Shown here in pieces: positions 58,801 to 64,000 of a stretch of 64,000 nucleotides of DNA. The position numbers and the translations under genes are program-made. The notes below the pieces were generated by a model. That model saw only the letters and a list, made by a program, of their open reading frames with translations. It was not told the DNA's origin and searched no databases. This stretch comes from Lamellibrachia columna (taxonomy: Eukaryota; Annelida; Polychaeta; Sabellida; Siboglinidae). The first letter of the stretch is position 1. Each line of letters begins with the position of its first letter. The stretch lies in contig OY759263.1 of assembly GCA_963662155.1 (NCBI GenBank), positions 30,875,023 to 30,939,022 of the forward strand, read 5' to 3'.

Positions 58801-61800
58801 AAAAGAGTACTTGTGAAAAATATATGAAAACACTTAATGTAGAAATTTAGTGTACGTCTATATCATTGTGTGATTTTGAGACACATTAAAGAGTAGTGTT
58901 ATACTACTAATTAGCCATGCTACTTAGTTACCGTGACTAGTGTGTCAGTTATGCAACTTGAGATTCATTCTGTTTTCCAGATCTGTGGTATTCAGTTACC
59001 GTGGAAACGGTGGCGCTGCTCTCAAGGTAACTTTATTTATGACTAAGTTTACTTTCAAACTCATATACATGTGTACCTATGATAAAGCCTCTTAATGAAA
59101 ATGTTATGATAGTGAGTGATTTTTTAGCATCAAGAATGAAGGCTATGATTCTCAAAGGTATAAATTTGGGTTGTTTTCTTAAATGTAAGTGTATTTGTAT
59201 TACATGGTTTGTTGTGTGAGGATTGTCTAAAGGCAAACTGCACGTCTTCATCATGATGGTGCATGCTTTGTTGAAGTAATTTTATGCCTTTTGATTTGAT
59301 GTAGCTAGAGTTTCCGGGTACAGAGAATGTATAGAAAGTTGATGCTGTGCATTTAAAATATTACATGGCAAGTAAAATGTCAGTTAATGATTCCAGTTTG
59401 GAACGGCGATTTTAATAATAATTTTCTCAGTTAGGTGAGAATGTATTGTTAGCGATATGCTTGTCACTGGCAGACCGCGAAGACATACACAGCCTGTGAA
59501 ACGGGGGATTTGGTCTCAGTTGTTCAGCACATTAAAAACTGCTACCCAGAAGCCCCTCTGATGGCAGTTGGTGTCTCACTAGGAGGGTAAGTTCAGTTTA
59601 AAACCTCTCCTCAACCCATTTATCCCTTCCCGGATCAGGTTTGTTGATGTTCAGATTTATGGTGCATGAAAAGTACGGATGCAACAATATATCTAGTGAT
59701 GCATCGCAATAGTCGATGTGATGGTGCAATATGATGGATAGTAAATTAAACTGTTGATAGTTATTGTTGATAGTACACTGAACTATTGATAGTAATAATA
59801 GTTGATTTAACAAGATTGTCATCCCAAACAACAAGTTCCAGATGGCAAGTGGACAAGGACGCCATTGGCTTATTGAGAGTCCAACAATTTTCTCATCTAT
59901 GTGTAGCCCGCCCTTATAAGATATCTGTATTCTATTTTTAAACATATACACACTACTAGCATTAACATAATCATTTGGCAGTTTGTTCCATTCATTTATC
60001 ACCCTCTGTGAGAAAGAGTACTTTCTCATGTCCAACTTACACTGCTCCTTAACTAATGCTGCTTTGTGTCCTCTGGTTCTACTACCTTAATTAAGTTTGA
60101 AGAACATATTCCTATCAACATCCTTATAACCGTTCACTATTTTAAACACTTCTATTTGGTCTCCTCTTAGTCTCCTGGTCTCTAGTGTTGTCAAACCACA
60201 TTGTAATGAGCGGCTTTCGTAACCAAGGTCTCTCTATTCTGGAATCATTTGGCGAAGCAAATAAACAGGGCTACTTGTGTCACTGTAGTACTGTTCGTAA
60301 ACCTTGCTTTTTCAACTTGTAATTTTACTTATTTATCGACCTAGCATCAAGAATCATTGATCAAAGCAGAGTCATTCACGGATTCATCATTTTGAATCAA
60401 CTGACACAATAAAGCCACCCATCAGTAACTTGGTTTGACTTCCAGGTTATGCTTGATTTCGTGATACTATCGCAATAGTGATGAAACTATCACAATAGTA
60501 TTGCAATATTAATACAGCTATCACAGTAATACCACAATAGTAAAACTGTCCCAGTGAATAGTGTAAGCAACATGCGCAGTCGGCTTAATAAAAAAGTACA
60601 TGTTATTGTTAAAATCATTGAAAGAAATTACTTTGGTCGTTTGATCAGGTAACTTGCTAAAGTGTGAATAACGTTGTGTTGACCAGACCACTTTTGCCTT
60701 TTTCTTGGCCAAATTTTGACCGAATCTGGTCAAAAATAATTTAGTAGTTTGTCTGATGTTTTCGTCAAAACTAAATAACACATTTGCATAAGCGAGCCAG
60801 CATGTTGGACTGGATGGTAGGTAGGTTTGATTGTTGAATTGAGTAAGGATGTACTGGCTGCAGAGATGATAAGCATTCTAAATATTCCGGCAGTGATTGT
60901 GACCTTTATAGCATAAGTTTTTTTTAGTCCACTTGTATATTGAAAAAATGGATTACCCTGCATAATAATTATGATACATTTATCAGCAGCACAAGAATAT
61001 CAAGATTATTATGAAGTCACTAACCAATGCACTGTGATGTCCCTATAAATATATTCAGTGCATTACAACATCCATAACTAATGCACTCAAGCTTGGAGTT
61101 AATTGTAAACATGATATAAATTCCAATTACACACCACTCATACAAATTACAATTCCACCTCAATAATTCCAATTATCAATTCCATATCAAAGTAACAGTA
61201 TGTGAACAGAACAACCATAGACATATTCTGTGACAAAAAAATAACTTAAGTTATTTTTTATTAAGAGCAGCTTTATTTAGTTTCTGCATATTATGGTACA
61301 TAACAGCAAACAAATATGATATACACAGCAAATTATATTTTATTGATAATTTGTAGCAAATAATTCGAGTTAAATCGTTACATAATGATTATATTTTCAC
61401 CAATTCAAGTTTTACAGACAAAACACCAATTCCAGTTCCAGAATCAGTTGGCTCCAAGTCTGACTTCAACTTCCCTTCCCAACATCCTATGATGTCCCTA
61501 ACGACTGCACTATGACATCCCTAACAATTGCATTACGACATCCTTAACCATTGTATTGAGCCACACTGTATCAGCCCTTGTCTCTGTCTTCCCTGCAGCC
61601 TCATCCTCACCAACTACCTGGCTAAACAAGGCCGGGACTGTGGGCTGCTGGCAGGGATGACCATCTCCTCCCCATGGGATCTCTTCAAGTCGGCCGAAAT
61701 GCTGGAGGAACCGATCAACCGTCTCATCTTCAACTGGCCTCTCTGTAGTCAACTCAAGGCGTCCGTCAGGAGGTAATCCATCAGTCCTGTTTACCGAGGC

Positions 61801-62534
61801 GATATCGGGACCTTGACAGGGTGATGGCTACCTCATTTGGTCAAGGCCATAATGCACGTAGTATCACTTCGAAATAGGATCAGTTCTATTTCATGCACTG
61901 TCAACACTACACGGGGCAATGGAACTGCAATCTGGGTACTTGCGATGGCTTCGGCATGCAACGATACCTCGTTGTGTAAACCCAGCTTTTGCTTTCATTG
62001 CATATACAAGGCTCCCGTTGATGTGAATAACACACAAGGAATCAGTTTTAGTTGGCAAATTTTATATCATTATTAGGTGAAATTAATTAATAATTTTGTG
62101 CACGTAACTCCCAAATATCACTAAGTGATTCTCTGAATTTTTTGGCGAAATTGGTCATTTATTATAATTTGTGTTCCCAGAGTTGAAACAAATATTGAAA
62201 CTATGGCAGTCTTAGTTACTGCACCAGCTCTTTGGAATTCACTCCCTGGTAGTTTTAGGTCAGTAAAACACAATACAATTTTGCCGTTATCTCAAGACTT
62301 TTCTTTTTAATCATGCTTTCCCTCTGTATCTCCCTAGCAAATTCATCCAATTGATGACAACTTTAGCATTTCCAGTTTGCCAAACCCTTCCAGGGTTGAT
62401 GTGCCTCTGAGTGTCTGAGGATTTAGGCGTGAAATTTTTTTTCATATTGTAATTATCCGATATAATTGATGTAATCTTGTTTCAGGAGTGCTGCCCATTT
62501 TGAGAAGATGTTTAATTTAGACCACGTGTTGCAG
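40747..62534 (+). CDS. ABHD3/ABHD1-like alpha/beta hydrolase (exons 1-8, 3' end outside)
   Basis: Eight exons (40747-40830, 56257-56417, 57217-57320, 57654-57714, 58981-59026, 59475-59587, 61599-61772, 62486-62534) give 792 bases, 264 codons, every junction in phase. Residues 9-27 form one membrane helix; YCPLICRRFRPTFWCPSARV (about 40-60) is the family's conserved entry block; LPGL at 112-115 is the oxyanion region; GVSLGG holds the nucleophile Ser187. The Asp and His of the triad, about 145 residues more (human ABHD3 is near 409), lie beyond the window. ABHD3 is a membrane-bound phospholipase acting on phosphatidylcholines with medium-length or oxidised acyl chains; whether this copy does the same is inferred. 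ABHD1 and ABHD3 cannot be separated without a tree. Intron 1 spans 15.4 kb and is full of mobile elements; the other introns are 0.3-2.0 kb. Confidence 0.92.
41518..42033 (+). pseudogene. LINE ORF2, part before the in-frame stop
   Basis: 171 codons from the last part of the endonuclease domain through the linker, ending ENIGTPTL and then TGA. The frame continues without shift after the stop. Confidence 0.85.
42034..43689 (+). pseudogene. LINE ORF2, reverse transcriptase part
   Basis: 552 codons in the same frame as the preceding part. Full palm with FADD and thumb, no further stop. Internal ATG at 42439 exists but lies inside the RT and is not a real start. Confidence 0.88.
43903..43978 (+). 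repeat. dispersed repeat, right of the LINE
   Basis: gcgcatgtgcacagtccacc, actcctgcgttagcccaag, gctgtttggagtaaaccact: similar to 40485-40548. Contains the near-palindrome agcccaagtttgggct. Confidence 0.65.
44411..45037 (+). mobile_element. non-autonomous hAT element with 8-bp target duplication
   Basis: Ends CAGGGTTG..CAACCCTG, flanked on both sides by CATCCTTT (44403-44410 and 45038-45045). Subterminal regions are full of gtactcgtactcg motifs. Inside, 44564-44722 encodes the hAT dimerisation end (YLSVPASSAPVERFNTAG, NRCNMTDATFECLMF), so it is a deletion derivative of an autonomous hAT. Located in intron 1 of the hydrolase gene. Confidence 0.95.
45166..45934. other. intron sequence, nothing recognised
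   Basis: Open frames at 45166-45530 have no domain; not called. Confidence 0.4.
45935..46480 (-). mobile_element. CR1-like LINE, C-terminus and 3' UTR (- copy)
   Basis: Same end as the copies at 51790 and 59800: on the - strand an MPRRMWLHNTRDKEI start corresponding to TxExRRLRxDQI, then KILNDYENN, then a YSFSQ-like and IN-EWNK-like stretch in shifted frames, and the attaaacaagattaccatcc 3' end. Dead fragment. Confidence 0.75.
47399..49860 (+). pseudogene. hAT-like transposase, two exons, frameshift and deletion
   Basis: Exon 1 (47399-47591, GAG|GTATGT) encodes KCRFQDGWVTNPAYAKWI and a zinc finger CRYCKK..HAKSKKH. Exon 2 starts at 48367 after a TTACAG acceptor (phase 1), with EEKPRTINNFY. 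Near 48495 the frame shifts; AEVLWPLKVVTAHYSYHS (about 48505-48560) then joins abruptly, through a deletion of roughly 80 codons, to QLSQFWDEGCHNVTSRYL. That deletion removes the segment with the first acidic catalytic residue. From 48541 the frame is open to 49860: STDGPNVNWK (second Asp), SCSLHVVHN (Cys/His pair), KYCKHRWL, ILSHGQASVEKGFSINRQVV (dimerisation region), and a coiled, lysine-rich tail. The enzyme is therefore broken. Confidence 0.88.
47592..48366 (+). other. intron of the hAT-like transposase gene
   Basis: 775 bases between the GTATGT donor and the TTTCTGCATTACAG acceptor. Contains an AT microsatellite (47953-48012) and A-rich runs. Confidence 0.7.
50171..50780. other. intron sequence, AT-rich
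   Basis: AT runs at 50426-50463. No exon or known repeat. Confidence 0.4.
50781..50880. repeat. 50-bp tandem duplication
   Basis: Two copies of aaatggtccaggggccatga and the following 30 bases at 50781 and 50831; three differences. Confidence 0.95.
50881..51567. other. intron sequence, nothing recognised
   Basis: No exon, RNA gene or mobile element supported. Confidence 0.4.
51570..51745. mobile_element. AT-rich MITE-like element
   Basis: Ends CCAGGGTGGGTTCA..TGAACCCAACCCTGG, a 14-base inverted repeat with one gap. The interior is almost only aattgtaatt-like sequence. A cag triplet lies on both sides, too short to be sure about a target duplication. Related AT-rich segments occur at 56150-56235 and 61100-61220. 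Confidence 0.75.
51785..52800 (-). mobile_element. CR1-like LINE, RT palm end to 3' UTR (longest copy)
   Basis: On the - strand from 52800: a broken SGVxxGSVLGPLLF (52780-52735), FANDTKVFR (52650, catalytic FADD changed), LVKWSEQWQMLLHFGKCK (52590), SEQCGIAASKSNQIVGLIRR (52440), HLEYCVQAWRPYRKKD (52325), then in another frame IPELRDLTHEEHLKECGL, FKILNGYENI, YSFSHGTINEW and KIDKYLRKAGYT. Both the lost aspartate codon and frame changes show that it is dead. It is the reference copy for the fragments at 296, 10610, 45935 and 59800. Confidence 0.92.
52847..53000. repeat. AT-rich (TTAATT)n-type segment, left
   Basis: ccaggcatgggttaattt followed by repeated ttaattaa and taatttaatt. Similar AT sequence ending in ggtagggcctgg lies at 55790-55957. 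Confidence 0.6.
53268..53396. mobile_element. palindromic MITE-like element with CGCGAAAT boxes
   Basis: Outer arms cagtcaatctgtgtaat (53268) and attacacagtttgactg (53380-53396), inner arm agtcatttcgcg/cgcgaaatgact. Three near-palindromes catttcgcgtaatg, cattacgcgaaatg, catttcgcgaaatg lie in between. A second hairpin tgttattacacagt/actgtgtaataaca spans 53376-53427. Confidence 0.8.
53430..55149. other. intron sequence, nothing recognised
   Basis: About 1.7 kb with no supported exon. Open frame 54840-55265 runs partly through a reversed SINE and is not a gene. Confidence 0.4.
55150..55320 (-). mobile_element. SINE fragment (conserved core and upstream part)
   Basis: On the - strand: gccaaagttcacttagctg, tgtataaatgagtacctgg, then the core gaatagtcttcatgcagtaa, gtggctgaatgcttcccaga. 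It links the 34590 fragment (left part) with the 4671 core (right part), so all belong to one family. Confidence 0.8.
55790..55957. repeat. AT-rich (TTAATTTAATT)n segment, right
   Basis: Three blocks of ttaatttaatttaatt separated by gaatttgggagg, gacctgagaaatgtgtgagg and ggagaatttctgag. See 52847-53000. Confidence 0.6.
56257..56417 (+). CDS. ABHD3-like exon 2
   Basis: Acceptor TTTGCAG, start CGC CCC CTA directly after the Lys of exon 1 (phase 0). Encodes IKWQNFVQSYCPL, FRPTFWCPSARVQT, ILRIALKTSPRVP and ends ACA AA|GTAGGT (phase 2). The PTxWCxxxRxQTxLR block is specific for ABHD1/2/3 proteins. Confidence 0.92.
57217..57320 (+). CDS. ABHD3-like exon 3 (LPGL oxyanion region)
   Basis: Acceptor TTTGTAG; encodes EFLDLSDGGHVSLDWL and TPIVLILPGLIG; donor GTACGT, phase 1. 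The DGGxxSLDW stretch begins the hydrolase fold. Confidence 0.95.
57360..57510. repeat. degenerate tandem repeat in intron 3
   Basis: Imperfect repeats of taccaagtcttacttcata and catatgtcctatttc, about 50-60 bp per unit. Confidence 0.7.
57654..57714 (+). CDS. ABHD3-like exon 4
   Basis: Acceptor TTTCAG; encodes SGDPSYALHLQKQVQDLGY; donor AG|GTGAGT, phase 2. Contains the family pattern Y..H......LGYR. Confidence 0.93.
58981..59026 (+). CDS. ABHD3-like exon 5
   Basis: Acceptor TTTTCCAG; encodes RSVVFSYRGNGGAALK (family V+F..RG.....L); donor AAG|GTAACT, phase 0. Only 46 bp. Confidence 0.92.
59475..59587 (+). CDS. ABHD3-like exon 6 (nucleophile elbow)
   Basis: Acceptor TGGCAG; encodes TAKTYTACETGDL, then HIKNCYPEAPLMAVGVSLGG; donor GG|GTAAGT, phase 2. 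GVSLGG holds the nucleophile serine (TCA at 59577-59579). Confidence 0.95.
59800..60260 (-). mobile_element. CR1-like LINE, C-terminus and 3' UTR (- copy)
   Basis: On the - strand reads MDMRKYSFSQRVINEWNKLP and NDYVNASSVYMFKNRIQI, then the GGL-H end and the 3' UTR (ggacaaggacgccattggct on the + strand). In intron 6 of the hydrolase gene. Confidence 0.85.
60261..61598. other. rest of intron 6, AT-rich
   Basis: Includes a degenerate tandem of actatcgcaatagtgatgaa-like units (60465-60545) and an aattccaatta-rich patch at 61100-61220. No further exon. Confidence 0.5.
61599..61772 (+). CDS. ABHD3-like exon 7
   Basis: Acceptor CCTGCAG; encodes LILTNYLAKQGRDCGLLAGM, TISSPWDLFKSAEMLEEPIN and RLIFNWPLCSQLKASVRR; donor AG|GTAATC, phase 2. 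Longest and best conserved exon. Confidence 0.95.
62170..62480 (+). mobile_element. LINE C-terminal remnant in intron 7
   Basis: Reads VTAPALWNSLPGSFRSVKHN at 62213-62272 (signature APxLWNSLP), then a 3' part with gagtgtctgaggatttaggc. It ends only a few bases before exon 8. Confidence 0.75.
62486..62534 (+). CDS. ABHD3-like exon 8
   Basis: Acceptor TTTCAG; encodes SAAHFEKMFNLDHVLQ; donor CAG|GTAAAT, phase 0. The M..D.D.V pattern of the family is present. The next exon is not in the window. Confidence 0.9.
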
Positions 62535-63054
62535 GTAAATGTATTTCCCATCGTCTCTTCTGTGTGTCTTGTTAACAAGATTATAAGAACTAATTTTAAG
62601 ACATTACTTGTTTATTTTTGATAACTTTTGACCACTAAGATTTTTAGTGTTTCTATATAAATCATTCTATCAGAGAAAATAACGGATGTGTTGCATTAAT
62701 AGGAACTGACTACCAAATATGTCTTTCCCAACAAATTCTGAGCTGGTTATGGAACATTTTTTCCCAAAAATGTGATCAGTGGCAAATGTTAGGGTCTAAG
62801 ATTATGGTTGCAAGAACGGACAGTCTGGCCTCATCACAATGTGCCCTGATCGATCATCACACCGATTTGTTTCATAGCAAGCTCTTGTTTTACGTGATGC
62901 ACTCTTTGTGATTGTCCAAACTACGGTGCACTCTCACTATAAGGAACATGTTGGGACTTGGTCAAACTGTTCCATATAGCCGATGTTCCGAATACCTCAG
63001 CATCTTCTTACGACCATCTATTGGGAGTGGCCACTCCTCCGCCATGATGTCTTG
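62535..63054 (+). other. start of intron 8
   Basis: No further exon found. The last part (62900-63050) is the 3' side of the LINE-derived array. Confidence 0.5.
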
Positions 63055-63720
63055 TCCATTGAGTCTTCTTCCACAACCTCTGTCACCTCCGTGTCTCTCC
63101 TCACCACGTCTCTCATTCTTAACATTTGCCGTCCCCTCCACAACCTCTGTCACCTCCGTGTCTCTCCTCACCACGTCTCTCATTCTTAACCTTTGTCGTC
63201 CCATCCACAACCTCTGTCACCTCCGTGTCTCTCCTCACCACGTCTCTCATTCTTAACCTTTGCCATCCCCTCTACAACCTTTGTCACCTCCGTGTCTCTC
63301 CTCACCACGTCTCTCATTCTTAACCTTTGCTGTCCCCACTACAACCTCTGTCACCTCCGTGTCTCACCTCACCACGTCTCTCATTCTTAACATTTGCCGT
63401 CCCCTCCACAACCTCTGTCACCTCCGTGTCTCTCCTCACCACGTCTCTCATTCTTAACCTTTGCTGTCCCCTCTACAACCTCTCACCTCCGTGTCTCTCC
63501 TCACCACGTCTCATTCTTAACATTTGCCATCCCCTCCACAACCTCTGCCACCTCCGTGTCTCTCCTCACCACGTCTCATTCTTAATCTTTGCCATCCCCT
63601 CCAAAACCTCTGCCACATCCGTGTTTCTCCTCACTACATCTCTCATTCTTAATCTTAGCCGTCCCCTCCTCAACCTCTGCCACCTCCATGTCTCTCCTCA
63701 CCACGTCTCTCATTCTTAAC
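63055..63720. repeat. 67-bp minisatellite, about 10 copies, LINE-derived
   Basis: Units with cctccgtgtctctcctcacc, acgtctctcattcttaacct and ttgccgtcccctccacaacc; period 67 in the left part, shortened near 63485-63535. On the - strand the unit is the LINE tail sequence LRMRDVVRRDMEVAEVEEG seen intact next to it. Confidence 0.93.
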
Positions 63721-63870
63721 CTTTGCTGTCCCCTGCCGTGTCTTCCATCCACCGGCAGCCTCCACACCTTCTTTATGACATTGTGTTCCTCTCTACATAC
63801 AACATGTCCGACCCGCCTCAGTCTGATCTTTCTTAGTTCATCCGTTATACATAACACATCCATTTAAGAG
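63720..63870 (-). mobile_element. LINE C-terminal tail next to the array
   Basis: On the - strand: DELRKIRLRRVGHVVCREEH, then VWRLPVDGRHGRGQQRLRMR and DVVRRDMEVAEVEEG. This is the GH(V/I)xRR....G+RGRxRxRWxD tail known from RTE- and related LINEs. Confidence 0.8.
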
Positions 63871-64000
63871 TTGCTCCTCTTAAGTGGCTGTTCCTTACAT
63901 CAGGATTCCATATAGTAAGTCCTGTGTACATAGAATTGCTTTGATGTTGTTCGATCATGTAAATGTATGGTGAATGTGGAGTAATGCATTGCTTGTTTTG

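Noticed and set aside
63720..63863. Host nucleic-acid-binding protein exon rich in Arg
   Set aside because: The order GHV..RR, G+RGR, R+RMRDVV is the known tail of LINE polyproteins.

Overview
This window is nuclear DNA of an invertebrate animal. The evidence is small exons bounded by GT..AG introns, very low gene density, tRNA-derived SINEs, several lineages of non-LTR retrotransposon, hAT-type DNA transposons and many microsatellites and minisatellites. Style of repeats and gene set fit a mollusc or another lophotrochozoan best, but a lancelet or hemichordate cannot be excluded from sequence alone. Nothing bacterial or viral was seen.

Three cellular genes can be supported by reading exons, splice sites and reading phase together. 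(1) A C2orf50/CIMIP5-like ciliary gene on the + strand, about 20036-23233, with two clear exons and a possible 15-nt microexon between them. (2) A Ly6/uPAR three-finger, probably GPI-anchored protein on the - strand, exons 30637-30779 and 27298-27525; its signal-peptide exon was not found. (3) An ABHD3/ABHD1-like alpha/beta hydrolase on the + strand from 40747 to beyond the right edge. Eight exons join in phase to 264 codons with the GxSxG nucleophile at residue 187; the catalytic Asp and His must lie further right.

Region by region: 1-20,000 is gene-poor and holds tandem arrays (26, 28, 11, 15 bp units, GTGA, AT), LINE fragments, SINEs and a pair of about 170-bp direct repeats. 20,000-31,000 holds the ciliary and Ly6 genes with large arrays (17-bp unit x34, TG, AT). 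31,000-40,500 holds LINE tails, a 58-bp array, a cluster of near-perfect inverted repeats at 34.7-35.8 kb, and a decayed LINE whose reverse-transcriptase frame contains a 35-copy 10-bp minisatellite. 40,700-64,000 is the ABHD3-like gene. Its 15.4-kb first intron has collected a nearly open LINE, a deleted hAT element with perfect 8-bp target duplication, a 3.2-kb hAT-like transposon with 12-bp terminal repeats and a 6-bp target duplication, CR1-type LINE pieces, SINEs and MITE-like elements.

The strongest unexpected pattern is that two separate minisatellites (38.3 kb and 63.1 kb) have grown out of LINE coding sequence. The three genes have no evident joint function; they are neighbours, not a pathway.
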